From Rickettsiales bacterium (GTDB taxonomy: Bacteria > Pseudomonadota > Alphaproteobacteria > Rickettsiales > UBA8987): a stretch of DNA of 26,484 nt. This document shows positions 14,429-23,640 of the stretch, one piece after another. Each line of letters begins with the position of its first letter. Positions within the stretch are counted from its first letter, which is position 1. The notes below the pieces were generated by a model that had not been told where the DNA came from, searched no databases, and worked only from the letters and a program-made list of their open reading frames with translations. The stretch lies in NCBI GenBank assembly GCA_028282625.1, contig JANQHP010000034.1:1-26484 (forward strand), given 5' to 3'. The translations under genes were made by a program, and so were the position numbers.

Positions 14429-14442
14429 AACATCCCACCATC

Positions 14443-15066
14443 ATGTCTGAGGGCTTTTTCATCACACTCGAAGGCGGAGAAGGCTGCGGCAAAACAACCC
14501 AGGCCACGCTGTTGGCGGAGCATTTGAAGCAAGCGGGCCACGAAGTGCTTGTTACCCGCGAGCCCGGTGGCACCGAGGGCGCAGAAACCATTCGCGCCTT
14601 GCTTGTTTCAGGCTCCACCGACTGGGACCCTTATACCGAAACCCTGCTCCATATGGCCGCCCGGCGTGAGCATGTCCAAAAAGTCATCGCGCCTGCCTTG
14701 GCCAAAAACACCATCGTGATCTGCGACCGGTTTATGGATTCCACCCTGGCCTATCAAGGGTATGGGCACGGCGTGGACCTTGATTTCATTGACTATCTGC
14801 AACAAAATATCAGCCCACATATTGTGCCAAACCTCACCTTTTTGCTGGAGGCAAGCCTGGAAGAAGGCCTGGCCCGCACCATAGCACGCCAAAGCGAAGA
14901 AGCACGCTATGAGCGTATGGGCAATGCCTTCCATGCACGTGTCCATGCGGGGTTTAAGGCAATGGCAGCAGAGGACTCAAAGCGCATTCGGGTGGTGGAT
15001 GCCACAAAGCCGATTGAAGCAGTGCAGCAAGCCATCCTTTCACATCTGCCAGAAGCGTGGCAATGA
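14443..15066 (+). CDS. tmk: Thymidylate kinase
   Basis: 207 residues from the ATG at 14443; the frame extends to 14410, but family members begin a few residues before the P-loop. It phosphorylates dTMP to dTDP with ATP in the dTTP pathway. Motifs: P-loop GGEGCGKT (11-18), the DR[YF]-type TREPGG (38-43), DRFMDSTLAYQG (95-106) and the lid region ARQSEEARYERMG, with its arginines. The start has no clear Shine-Dalgarno site and lies 14 bases after aatA. Its stop overlaps the start of holB (ATGA), so clamp-loader subunit and kinase are co-translated, a pairing seen in many bacteria. Confidence 0.96.
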   Translation: MSEGFFITLEGGEGCGKTTQATLLAEHLKQAGHEVLVTREPGGTEGAETIRALLVSGSTDWDPYTETLLHMAARREHVQKVIAPALAKNTIVICDRFMDSTLAYQGYGHGVDLDFIDYLQQNISPHIVPNLTFLLEASLEEGLARTIARQSEEARYERMGNAFHARVHAGFKAMAAEDSKRIRVVDATKPIEAVQQAILSHLPEAWQ

Positions 15067-16145
15067 AAGAGGAGCCTCTTTCCCCTACCTCTCCTATGAT
15101 GACCACCGCACTCTTTGGTCACGAAGAGGCCGAGCGTACATTTTTAAAAGCATGGGAAGAAGGCACCCTTCACCACGCCTGGATGATAACGGGCCCACGC
15201 GGCATTGGTAAAGCCACACTGGCCTGGCGAATCGCGCGTTTTGTGCTTGCTTCCACGCAGGAAGAGCAGGAATCCAGGACCAACAGCCTACTAGGCGATG
15301 GCTTTGCACCAGATAGCCTTGCCTTGTCTGAAGGGCACCCCATTTTTCAGGCACTGCGCGCTGGTAGCATCACCGATTTAGTACACCTCATGCCTGATGT
15401 AGAAGCCGAAAAGCAGACCATCACGGTCGAACAAGTGCGTGATGTCAGCACCCACTTAACGTACACAACCGCAGCCGGCGGGTGGCGTATCATACTGGTC
15501 GATAGCCTCGACGACATGAACAGCAACGCCGCCAATGCTTTGCTCAAATGGCTGGAAGAACCTCCTGCGCGCACCTTGTGGCTTTTAGTATGCCATGCAC
15601 CCGCTGCGATTTTACCTACCTTACGCTCACGATGCCGCGCGCTTGCACTACATACCCCAAATGCCATGGCACTAGAATCCGCCGCCACCTCACTTGGAAT
15701 CCACACCGCAAGCGAGGAAGGTCAGTGGGCCATGCGCTTGTGCCACGGGTCACCTGGCAGAGCATTTTCCTTATATCAAAACAAATCTTACAAGGAAATA
15801 TCTTCAATTATTCAATCGCTTCAGAAGGATAATAATTCTAAAATATTAGATAAGTGGATCGCTTATTATACCGCAAAAGAATATCCCGAACGCTGGGAAC
15901 ATGTCCTGCTTTTTATAGCATATTGGTGGCATCTGGCACTCTGTCTGCATACTGGCAGCGCACTACCACCGGATATCAGTGCGCAAGAAAAAGCATGGAT
16001 CACTGCGCTGACGGAGCGATATACACCCGCCGAGCTCTATGCACAAAAACAACAGGCGCAAGAACTGATGCATCAAGCATCCTCCTTGCATATGGACCGC
16101 ACGGCCACACTTCGCGCGCTACACCACTTGCTTAAAACAACCTAG
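15063..16145 (+). CDS. holB: DNA polymerase III subunit delta prime
   Basis: 360 residues from the ATG at 15063, which overlaps the tmk stop as ATGA. Delta prime is the stator of the clamp loader that opens the beta clamp for the replicative polymerase. Visible are LFGHEEAERTFLKAWEEGTL HHAW, the Walker A segment GPRGIGKAT (44-52), the DSLDDMNSNAANALLKWLEEPP segment with a degenerate Walker B, and TLRSRCRAL carrying the SRC motif. The four zinc-binding cysteines that follow the P-loop in E. coli delta prime are absent here. The C-terminal collar region (about 240-360) is weakly conserved, as usual. Confidence 0.92.
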   Translation: MKEEPLSPTSPMMTTALFGHEEAERTFLKAWEEGTLHHAWMITGPRGIGKATLAWRIARFVLASTQEEQESRTNSLLGDGFAPDSLALSEGHPIFQALRAGSITDLVHLMPDVEAEKQTITVEQVRDVSTHLTYTTAAGGWRIILVDSLDDMNSNAANALLKWLEEPPARTLWLLVCHAPAAILPTLRSRCRALALHTPNAMALESAATSLGIHTASEEGQWAMRLCHGSPGRAFSLYQNKSYKEISSIIQSLQKDNNSKILDKWIAYYTAKEYPERWEHVLLFIAYWWHLALCLHTGSALPPDISAQEKAWITALTERYTPAELYAQKQQAQELMHQASSLHMDRTATLRALHHLLKTT

Positions 16146-16147
16146 GA

Positions 16148-16175
16148 TTGAAAAAACTTTACTTTTCTATATTTT
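16148..16175 (+). promoter_or_regulatory. Possible promoter of metG-tatD-dnaG
   Basis: TTGAAA (16148-16153) and TATTTT (16170-16175), spacer 16, just after holB. It would give a long leader of about 180 bases that contains complementary segments. Confidence 0.35.
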
Positions 16176-16225
16176 CTGTTACATTTGTTATATTCATTGG
16201 TGCATTACCTATGCCTCGTGTGCGG

Positions 16226-16318
16226 GCCTATTTCCTATCCGGTTTTTTCTTTGCTTTTTTATCGCACAACCTCTGTGTTCCATTGACCCGTTCTAGGAAA
16301 TATGGGAAAAAGATAGGC
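16226..16318 (+). promoter_or_regulatory. Leader of metG with competing complementary segments
   Basis: TATTTCCTA (16229-16237) pairs perfectly with TAGGAAATA (16294-16302). The overlapping GCCTAT (16226-16231) can instead pair with ATAGGC (16313-16318), which is followed by TCTTTTTG. Two mutually exclusive pairings, one ending in a T-run, are the layout of an attenuator, but the stems are far apart and the reading is tentative. Confidence 0.25.
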
Positions 16319-16359
16319 TCTTTTTGATACGCAAAGCACGCTGACTTCACAAAAAAACC

Positions 16360-17949
16360 ATGAAGCATTATACCATCACCACGCCGATTTATTATGTAAA
16401 CGACTCACCGCATATCGGCCATGCTTATACCACCATTGCCTGCGACGTGATGGCACGCTACCAACAGCTTTCAGGCAACCATGTTACCTTCGTCACCGGT
16501 ACCGATGAGCACGGGCAAAAGGTGGATAAGGCAGCACTCGCAGCCAGCATGGACCCGCAAAGCTTTACCGATGATGTCTCTGAGCGTTTTAAGCATCTGG
16601 TATTAGATCCCGAAACGGAAAAAGGTGGAACAAACCTTCTCAACAGTACCAACACCCATTTTATCCGCACCACCTCCACGGCACATAAACACACCGCGCA
16701 AGCGTTCTGGAAACGCCTGGAAAACGCCGGATATATCTATAAAGACCGCTATAGTGGCTGGTATGCGGTACGCGACGAAGCCTATTACCAAGAAGCCGAA
16801 CTCATCGAAAAAGAAGGACAAAAATGTGCACCGAGCGGCGCTCCGGTGGAGTGGGTCGAGGAAGAAAGCTACTTTTTCCGCTTAAGCGACTTTGGGGAGA
16901 AACTCCTTGCATTTTTTGAAACCCATCCAGATTTTGTGCAGCCCAAATCTCGCTACAATGAGGTGAAGGCCTTTGTAGAAGGCGGCCTGAAGGATTTAAG
17001 TATTTCCCGCACCACCTTTAGCTGGGGCGTGCCGGTGCCAGATGATCCCTCTCACGTCATGTATGTGTGGATTGATGCGCTGACCAACTACCTCACCGCT
17101 TGCGACTTTTCTGTTGATCCATCCCAGTTTAACCAGCGCTGGGGCGAAGGGAAGCAAGGCCACGCCATTCATGTGGTGGGCAAAGATATTCTGCGCTTCC
17201 ATGCGGTGTATTGGCCAGCCTTCTTAATGGCGGCCAATCTGCCACTGCCAAAGCATATCATCGCGCATGGTTGGTGGACGATTGAAGGGCAAAAAATGAG
17301 CAAATCGCTTGGGAATGCGCTTTCGCCTACAGATATGATGGAAGCGGCAGGCAGTATCGATGGGCTACGTTACTACATGCTGCGCGCCATGCCCTTTGGC
17401 AATGATGGCGATTTTTCCAACACACGTCTGCATGAGGTGATGAATGCCGACCTGGCGAACAATATCGGCAATTTAGTGCAACGCACCCTTTCCATGCTCC
17501 ACAAGCACGGCGAAGCCACCGTGCCACCCTACCCTTTGGGCACGCCCAACAAGGAGGACCTCCCACTCCTTGAACAAGCACCAAACCAAGCGATTGCCCT
17601 TTACCATGAGGGTTTTTCCCATTTTGCGTTCCATAAAAGCATCGAAGCGATATTGCAGCTTTCAAGCCAGGCCAATACCTATATTGACCAGCAAGCGCCC
17701 TGGCTGCTGCGCAAGCAAAATCCCGCCCGTATGCTGGAGGTGCTCTATATACTCGCCAACACGCTCCGCATACTCGGTTTGATGCTGCAGCCCTTTACCC
17801 CTGAAGCCGCAGCAAAGCTCTTGGATCAGCTTGCCATTCCTGAGGCAGAGCGTCATTTTGACTCTTTAGACACTAAGCACCATCTTGCATCCGGCACGGC
17901 ACTGCCTTCACCCTCCCCCATCTTCCCGCGCCTGGAAAAGAAAGAGTAA
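16360..17949 (+). CDS. metG: Methionyl-tRNA synthetase
   Basis: 529 residues. It charges tRNA-Met with methionine for initiation and elongation. Class I signatures are HIGH at residues 18-21 (DSPHIGHAYTT), the methionine-pocket TGTDEHGQK (46-54) and KMSKS at 312-316, followed by an anticodon-binding helical domain. The four-cysteine zinc knuckle of E. coli MetG is missing from the connective region, and the C-terminal tRNA-binding appendage is absent, so this is the short, zinc-free form common in alphaproteobacteria. There is no Shine-Dalgarno site. Its stop shares one base with the tatD start (TAATG). Confidence 0.97.
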   Translation: MKHYTITTPIYYVNDSPHIGHAYTTIACDVMARYQQLSGNHVTFVTGTDEHGQKVDKAALAASMDPQSFTDDVSERFKHLVLDPETEKGGTNLLNSTNTHFIRTTSTAHKHTAQAFWKRLENAGYIYKDRYSGWYAVRDEAYYQEAELIEKEGQKCAPSGAPVEWVEEESYFFRLSDFGEKLLAFFETHPDFVQPKSRYNEVKAFVEGGLKDLSISRTTFSWGVPVPDDPSHVMYVWIDALTNYLTACDFSVDPSQFNQRWGEGKQGHAIHVVGKDILRFHAVYWPAFLMAANLPLPKHIIAHGWWTIEGQKMSKSLGNALSPTDMMEAAGSIDGLRYYMLRAMPFGNDGDFSNTRLHEVMNADLANNIGNLVQRTLSMLHKHGEATVPPYPLGTPNKEDLPLLEQAPNQAIALYHEGFSHFAFHKSIEAILQLSSQANTYIDQQAPWLLRKQNPARMLEVLYILANTLRILGLMLQPFTPEAAAKLLDQLAIPEAERHFDSLDTKHHLASGTALPSPSPIFPRLEKKE

Positions 17950-18755
17950 TGCCAGCTACCCCACGATTGGTTGACTCACACTGCCATCTCAACATGGTGG
18001 CCGACCGTGGTGTCGCCATTGAAGACGCGATCGCAAGAGCACATGCAGCAGGCGTTTGGCTCATGCAAACCATCTGCACGCGTAGCGATGAAGTGCAAAA
18101 AGTCATAGCCATTGCAGAAGGTCATGAAGAAGTCTATGCCTCGGTGGGCGTGCATCCACACGAAACCGAGAACGACCAAGTTACTACGGAGCAGCTTGTG
18201 ACGTGGGCCAAGCACCCAAAAGTGATTGGCATCGGTGAAAGTGGCTTAGATTATTACTACGAACACAGCAACCGTGAGGCGCAGCAGCAAAGCTTCCGTG
18301 CCCATATTGAAGCCAGCCGCATCACGCAACTGCCACTGATTGTACATAGCCGCGATGCCGATGAGGACACCGTTGCCATTTTGCAAGAAGAACAGGAAAA
18401 AGGCGCCTTTCCTTTTTTAATTCATTGCTTTAGCACCGGAGCATTCTTGGCAGAATCCGCTATTACCATGGGTGGCTATATCTCTCTTTCAGGCATCCTC
18501 ACCTTCAAAAAATCTGAAGCACTTCAAGCCATTGCACGTGATCTACCACTAGAGCGCCTGCTTGTAGAAACCGATGCCCCTTACCTCGCTCCTGCGCCGC
18601 ATCGAGGCCAGGTGAACGAACCCGCTTTCACCCTACATACCGCAGAAAAACTTGCCGAACTGCATCAATGCGACCTGAATGAAATCGCAGAAGTCACCAC
18701 CGCCAATTTTTTTGCACTCTTCACCAAAGCTGCCTCTTCCCATGCCACATTTTAG
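17949..18755 (+). CDS. tatD: TatD-family metal-dependent deoxyribonuclease
   Basis: 268 residues. It is a TIM-barrel hydrolase with a two-metal site that acts as a 3' exonuclease on DNA or RNA; bacterial relatives are linked to DNA repair and to removal of D-amino acids from tRNA. Metal ligands are visible in DSHCHLN (near the start), GESGLDYYYEH, VHSRDAD, HCFSTG and ETDAPYLAP. Length is typical. It starts in a one-base overlap with metG and ends 14 bases inside dnaG, so the three genes form one translational unit. The metG-tatD neighbourhood is widespread in bacteria. Confidence 0.94.
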   Translation: MPATPRLVDSHCHLNMVADRGVAIEDAIARAHAAGVWLMQTICTRSDEVQKVIAIAEGHEEVYASVGVHPHETENDQVTTEQLVTWAKHPKVIGIGESGLDYYYEHSNREAQQQSFRAHIEASRITQLPLIVHSRDADEDTVAILQEEQEKGAFPFLIHCFSTGAFLAESAITMGGYISLSGILTFKKSEALQAIARDLPLERLLVETDAPYLAPAPHRGQVNEPAFTLHTAEKLAELHQCDLNEIAEVTTANFFALFTKAASSHATF

Positions 18756-20589
18756 CGATACATTTTTAGAGGAATTGCGCCAACGCGTCTCGCTACAAGA
18801 TGTCGTGGGCCGGTATGTGAAGCTCCAAAGCAAATCCGGTGGAGAGTTTTTGGGCCTTTGCCCGTTTCATAATGAAAACACGCCCTCTTTTACCCTGAAC
18901 GAACAAAAGGGCTTTTACCACTGCTTTGGTTGCGGTGCACACGGGGATGTGATTCGCTTTGTGATGGAACATAATGGCTGGCCTTTTGTGGAAGCCGTGA
19001 CACGCCTGGCAGAAGAAGCCGGCATGACTCTCCCCAAAGAAAACTTGTCGCCAAAAGAAACGGAACAAAAAAAGCAAAAAAACACCCTCCACACGCTTAT
19101 GGAAGAGGCGTGTACTTTCTTTGAAGAGCAACTGCAATCACACGCATCCGCACATCTTGTCAAAGACTACCTGGAGCGTCGTGGCGTGGATCAAAGCACA
19201 CAACATACCTTCCGTCTTGGCTATGCACCCGATAGTCGCAATAGCCTACTCAAAGCAATGGAGCAAAAAGGTTACGCCCAAGCGCTCTTGGCAGAAGCAG
19301 GGCTGATTATTGTACCGGAAAAAGGGAACCCCTATGACCGTTTTCGCCAGCGCCTGATCTTCCCTATTACCGATAAGAAAAACCGCGTGGTTGCCTTTGG
19401 CGGGCGTATTCTTGGTGAGGGGCAACCCAAATACCTTAACTCACCTGAAACGCCGCTTTTTCATAAAGGGACGATGCTCTATGGCCTCCCGCAGGCCCAA
19501 AATAGCGCCTTTAAAAAGCAGGCCATCGCCTTGGTCGAAGGCTATATGGATGTAATCGCCCTGCATCAAGCAGGCATTCACAATAGTGTGGCACCGCTTG
19601 GCACCGCCTTGACCCAAACACAACTTCAAACCCTGTGGCGTATGGCCAAAGAGCCGGTGCTTTGTTTAGATGGAGATGCTGCCGGGCAGCGCGCCATGCA
19701 AAAAGCCGCACATATGTCCCTACCTTTGTTAAAACCCGGCCACTCCCTTCGCTTTGCGTTGCTGCCACCTGGCAAAGACCCCGATGATGTGATCCAAGCG
19801 CAAGGCGTTAGCGCACTGCGTCAAATACTGGGCAAAGCGCTCCCTTTGGCCGATGTGTTATGGAATAGCAGCGCTGCTGTCCACACGGGCACTACGCCAG
19901 AAACAAAGGCGGCGTTTGAACAAGCCTTGATGGCATTGGCTCGTACCATTGAAGACAAAACGCTGCAACAGCATTACCTGCAATATTTCAAAAACAAATT
20001 ATGGCAACAAAACAAGACCAAACGCTCCACCACCCATCCAAATACCACGACCCAGGAACTGAAGTCGCTCCAGGCCATTGCGCCATCCTACTCCGCGCGC
20101 TTTATATACGAAGCCTCGCTGTTGCTGCTGGTATTTTTTAACCCGAACCTGCTGGCAAAAACCCATCAGGCCGAAGCTGGGGAAGCCGTCACTCCGATTG
20201 AAGAGCTTATTTCAGACATGCACATGGAAACAGAGCCCCTTGCCATGCTGCAAACAGAAATATTGGAGCCCTCTTCTAATGCAACAGAGGCACCGCAAGA
20301 TAAAGTCGCCAGCCTTAGCAACAACACCCTTCGTCAATTTGTAGAGCAATTGCTGCACTACAAAGGAATTGATAAAAGCATTTGCCGCCCGCTTGAGGAA
20401 GAAAAAGCCATGGCCGCATGGAGCTATATACTGAGCAATTACCAAGTGACTTTACTGCAAGAAGAATATACAAACTTGGTTCAAACTTCCAAGCTGGAGC
20501 AAGCTGAAGCCATCACGCACGCCATCACCAAACAAAAAAGGCTAGCAGAAAATCAAAAAATAACGTATGAAGCAGCCTTTGGTGGATAG
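18742..20589 (+). CDS. dnaG: DNA primase
   Basis: 615 residues from the ATG at 18742, which overlaps the end of tatD by 14 bases; the open frame further upstream lies inside tatD. It makes RNA primers for the replication fork. The zinc-binding domain has C40, H43, C61 and C64 (CPFH and CFGC). The catalytic core carries the RNA-binding region (PYDRFRQRLIFPI) and the Toprim acid residues E266 (VEGYMD) with D310 and D312 (CLDGDAAGQ). The C-terminal 190 residues, the DnaB-binding domain, are poorly conserved and rich in Gln and Thr. The dnaG-rpoD order that follows is the classic macromolecular-synthesis arrangement. Confidence 0.96.
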   Translation: MPHFSDTFLEELRQRVSLQDVVGRYVKLQSKSGGEFLGLCPFHNENTPSFTLNEQKGFYHCFGCGAHGDVIRFVMEHNGWPFVEAVTRLAEEAGMTLPKENLSPKETEQKKQKNTLHTLMEEACTFFEEQLQSHASAHLVKDYLERRGVDQSTQHTFRLGYAPDSRNSLLKAMEQKGYAQALLAEAGLIIVPEKGNPYDRFRQRLIFPITDKKNRVVAFGGRILGEGQPKYLNSPETPLFHKGTMLYGLPQAQNSAFKKQAIALVEGYMDVIALHQAGIHNSVAPLGTALTQTQLQTLWRMAKEPVLCLDGDAAGQRAMQKAAHMSLPLLKPGHSLRFALLPPGKDPDDVIQAQGVSALRQILGKALPLADVLWNSSAAVHTGTTPETKAAFEQALMALARTIEDKTLQQHYLQYFKNKLWQQNKTKRSTTHPNTTTQELKSLQAIAPSYSARFIYEASLLLLVFFNPNLLAKTHQAEAGEAVTPIEELISDMHMETEPLAMLQTEILEPSSNATEAPQDKVASLSNNTLRQFVEQLLHYKGIDKSICRPLEEEKAMAAWSYILSNYQVTLLQEEYTNLVQTSKLEQAEAITHAITKQKRLAENQKITYEAAFGG

Positions 20590-20604
20590 CGACCGTTAGT
20601 ATAA

Positions 20605-20625
20605 CATATGCTTTATGTGCATATG
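20605..20625. repeat. Hairpin between dnaG and rpoD
   Basis: CATATGC (20605-20611) and GCATATG (20619-20625) form a perfect 7-bp stem with a 7-base loop. No T-run follows, so it is not a standard terminator; in the dnaG-rpoD gap of other bacteria an RNA-processing or termination site is common. Confidence 0.45.
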
Positions 20626-20697
20626 AGAAGATAAAAACATTCTTCATGTAAAGCGGCCACCAAAAGATAAAGTATACGAGGGAGAGTCTGGCATTCT

Positions 20698-22662
20698 ATG
20701 ACTGAACAAATTACTGCATCCAGCCGCACCATGCTAAAAGAGCTTACAAAAAAGCTCGGCAACATGGCAAAAGACCGCGGCTTTGTGACACTGGATGAGA
20801 TCAACAACCTCCTGCCCAAAGATCTTGTCAATCCTGAGCATATCGAAACATTAATTAGCATGCTGACCGAAGCAGATATTACTGTTTTGGAAAAGGATGA
20901 AGTGCTTGAAGAGCATGACAATGAGATGGAAGTTGCGGAAAAGTCTGATGAAGTGGCAACGACCGAAACCGCCACGCGGACGGATGATCCGGTACGCATG
21001 TATCTCCGTGAAATGGGTAATGTGGAGCTACTTTCACGTGAAGGCGAAGTAGAAATCGCCAAACGTATTGAATCTGGGCGCAATATGATGATGCACGCCT
21101 TGTGTGAAAGCCCCACCGCCATGCGTTATTTCATTACATGGTTCAATGACTTAACCGAAGAAAAGCTGCTCCTTCGAGATATCATCGACCTAGATGCTGC
21201 CTACAACGCAGAAATTGGGCTTTTGATTCGTGAAGAGGAGGAAGAGGAAGAAGAAAGCGCCTCTTCGGAGAAAGAAGAATCTGAGGATCATGAGGATGCT
21301 CCCTTAAGTAGCGAAGACAGCGAAGAAGAGGAAGAAGAGTCCGAAGATGAACTGATGGGCCAAGAGGACAGCGACACAGAAGAATTAGCGGCCCACGCCT
21401 CTTTAACAACGATGGAAGAGCTTCTGCGCCCAGGTGTGATGGAAACCCTGGAACACATTGTGGGTATTAGCCAGGATATGCTGAAGCACCACGAGAAGCA
21501 GCTTGATTATGCGATCAAAGGAAAAGAGATCCCCGCAAAAGAAATCAGCGCCATTGCTAAAAAGCGCAAAACATTATCTGACCTGATACAAGATCTCCGG
21601 CTTAATGATCTGTGCATTACCTTTATCCTTGATGAACTCTATGGCTACAATAGAAGGCTAATGACGCTCGAGGGGCAGTTGCGTCGCTTGATCGAAAAGA
21701 AGAAAATACCACTGGCCAGCTTCCGCAAGCACTATATCGGTACGGAGCTTTTCTCGAAGTGGGAAGAGCAGGTGAAAAAGTCCAAAGACAAAGGCTGGAA
21801 AGAGCTTTTTGAAAAAGAATCCGATAAATTGCAGCAAATTAGGGCCGATATCCTAACGGTTGCCCAGAAATCGGGAACAAGCATTAGCGAGTTCCGCCGT
21901 ATTGTCAGCGCCGTACAAAAAGGCGAGCGTGAAACAAGCAAGGCCAAGAAAGAAATGATTGAGGCAAACCTCCGCCTCGTCATTTCGATTGCCAAAAAAT
22001 ATACCAACCGTGGTCTGCAATTCCTGGATCTCATTCAGGAAGGCAATATTGGCCTCATGAAAGCGGTGGATAAATTTGAATATCGCCGTGGGTATAAATT
22101 CTCCACCTATGCCACCTGGTGGATTCGCCAGGCCATAACACGCTCCATTGCGGATCAAGCACGCACCATTCGTATTCCGGTGCACATGATTGAAACCATC
22201 AATAAAATTGTGCGCACCTCGCGTCAGATGGTCCATGAAAATGGCCAGGAGCCTACGCCAGAAGAGTTGGCCAAAAAACTTTCCATGCCTTTGGATAAAA
22301 TCCGCAAGGTGATGAAAATTGCCAAAGAGCCGGTAAGTCTGGAAACCCCGGTGGGGGATGAAGATGGCAGCTTCCTGGGTGACTTTATTGAGGATAAAAA
22401 CGCCGTATTGCCGCTGGACTCTGCGATTCACGGCAATCTGAAAGAAATCACCACGCGCATCCTTTCAAGCCTCACGCCGCGAGAAGAGCGCGTGCTGCGC
22501 ATGCGCTTTGGCATCGGGATGAACACCGACCATACGCTGGAAGAAGTGGGCCAGCAATTTTCTGTGACACGTGAGCGTATCCGCCAGATTGAAGCTAAAG
22601 CGCTCCGTAAACTCAAACATCCAAGCCGTTCGCGCAAACTGCGTGGCTTTGTGAATAGTTAG
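20698..22662 (+). CDS. rpoD: Primary RNA polymerase sigma factor (RpoD)
   Basis: 654 residues. It directs RNA polymerase to housekeeping promoters of the TTGACA/TATAAT type, as seen at several genes here. Region 1.1 covers about 1-80, region 1.2 starts at DDPVRMYLREMG (about 97-108), the large non-conserved insert runs to about 390, regions 2.1-2.4 cover about 410-490 (FSTYATWWIRQAITRSIADQ recognises the -10 box), region 3 about 495-570, and region 4.2 about 590-645 (helix-turn-helix TLEEVGQQFSVTRERIRQIE). An acidic run of Glu, Ser and Asp at about 179-230 is longer than in E. coli. GAGGGAGAG lies about 11 bases before the ATG. Confidence 0.98.
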   Translation: MTEQITASSRTMLKELTKKLGNMAKDRGFVTLDEINNLLPKDLVNPEHIETLISMLTEADITVLEKDEVLEEHDNEMEVAEKSDEVATTETATRTDDPVRMYLREMGNVELLSREGEVEIAKRIESGRNMMMHALCESPTAMRYFITWFNDLTEEKLLLRDIIDLDAAYNAEIGLLIREEEEEEEESASSEKEESEDHEDAPLSSEDSEEEEEESEDELMGQEDSDTEELAAHASLTTMEELLRPGVMETLEHIVGISQDMLKHHEKQLDYAIKGKEIPAKEISAIAKKRKTLSDLIQDLRLNDLCITFILDELYGYNRRLMTLEGQLRRLIEKKKIPLASFRKHYIGTELFSKWEEQVKKSKDKGWKELFEKESDKLQQIRADILTVAQKSGTSISEFRRIVSAVQKGERETSKAKKEMIEANLRLVISIAKKYTNRGLQFLDLIQEGNIGLMKAVDKFEYRRGYKFSTYATWWIRQAITRSIADQARTIRIPVHMIETINKIVRTSRQMVHENGQEPTPEELAKKLSMPLDKIRKVMKIAKEPVSLETPVGDEDGSFLGDFIEDKNAVLPLDSAIHGNLKEITTRILSSLTPREERVLRMRFGIGMNTDHTLEEVGQQFSVTRERIRQIEAKALRKLKHPSRSRKLRGFVNS

Positions 22663-22682
22663 TCAACCAAAGCAGCAGCACC

Positions 22683-23627
22683 ATGAAAACGGCCTGGATA
22701 TTTCCTGGACAAGGTTCCCAACATATCGGCATGGGCAAAGCGATCTATGACGCTTTTCCTGAAGCACGGGAGGTCATGCAAGAGGTGGATGATGCGCTCA
22801 GCCAACCACTCTCACGCCTGATGTTTGAAGGAGATGAGGCAGAACTCACGTTAACCGCCAACACCCAACCCGCGCTCATGGCAGTTTCTTTGGCACTCGT
22901 GCGGGTGATTGAGGCACAAAGCGGTAAAAAAGCTTCCGACCTTGCGCAATATGTTGCTGGTCATTCGCTAGGGGAATATAGCGCCCTGGCAGCAGCCAAC
23001 ACCTTTTCCATCGCCGATACCGCGCGCCTGCTTCGTACACGAGGCAACGCGATGCAAGCAGCTGTACCTGAGGGACAAGGCGCCATGGCGGCGGTGATCG
23101 GCCTTTCCATTGAAGAAGTGCAGAAATTGGTCCAAGAGGCTGAAGGCGACGGTACGCTGGAAATAGCCAACGACAACGCACCCGGGCAAGTGGTCGTAAG
23201 CGGCACCAAAGCCGCGATTGAGCGTGCGGAACCTCTGGCCAAGGCAGCCGGTGCAAAGCGTTACCTTGTCCTCAATGTGAGTGCGCCTTTCCATAGCTCG
23301 TTGATTCATACAGCAGCCGCAGAAATGCAAGAAGCACTGGCCGCAACCTCTATGCACAACCCACAAGTCCCACTCATTGCCAATGTCATCGCCGAACCTG
23401 TGACCGAGAGCGATAGCATCCGTGAGCTACTGGTGCAGCAGGTTACAGGCCAGGTACGCTGGCGTGAGTCCGTGCTTAAAGCAGAAGAACTTGGCGTGAC
23501 CCATATGGTTGAGATCGGTGCTGGAAAAGTGCTCTCAGGGCTCAATCGACGCATTGCACCCAGCCAAACCTGCCTTTCCATTCAAGGTCCGGATGACATC
23601 GAATCCTATCTTCAATCTATTACTTAA
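22683..23627 (+). CDS. fabD: Malonyl-CoA:ACP transacylase
   Basis: 314 residues. It moves the malonyl group from CoA to acyl carrier protein, supplying the chain-extension unit for fatty-acid synthesis. Motifs: FPGQGSQ (7-13), the nucleophile S95 in GHSLGEYSAL, the carboxylate-binding R120 (TRGNAMQ), the catalytic H204 in APFHSSL, and the closing VEIGAGKVLSGL. Length is standard. It begins 20 bases after rpoD with no clear Shine-Dalgarno site and is followed by fabG, a common pair. Confidence 0.97.
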   Translation: MKTAWIFPGQGSQHIGMGKAIYDAFPEAREVMQEVDDALSQPLSRLMFEGDEAELTLTANTQPALMAVSLALVRVIEAQSGKKASDLAQYVAGHSLGEYSALAAANTFSIADTARLLRTRGNAMQAAVPEGQGAMAAVIGLSIEEVQKLVQEAEGDGTLEIANDNAPGQVVVSGTKAAIERAEPLAKAAGAKRYLVLNVSAPFHSSLIHTAAAEMQEALAATSMHNPQVPLIANVIAEPVTESDSIRELLVQQVTGQVRWRESVLKAEELGVTHMVEIGAGKVLSGLNRRIAPSQTCLSIQGPDDIESYLQSIT

Positions 23628-23640
23628 GTTTATTATTTAT

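Noticed and set aside
16284..16306. TTGACC as -35 box of a nearer metG promoter
   Set aside because: No acceptable -10 box lies 16 to 18 bases downstream.
21853..22431. 192-residue open frame antisense to rpoD
   Set aside because: It is the mirror of strongly conserved sigma-factor sequence and has no start signal; a shadow of the real gene.
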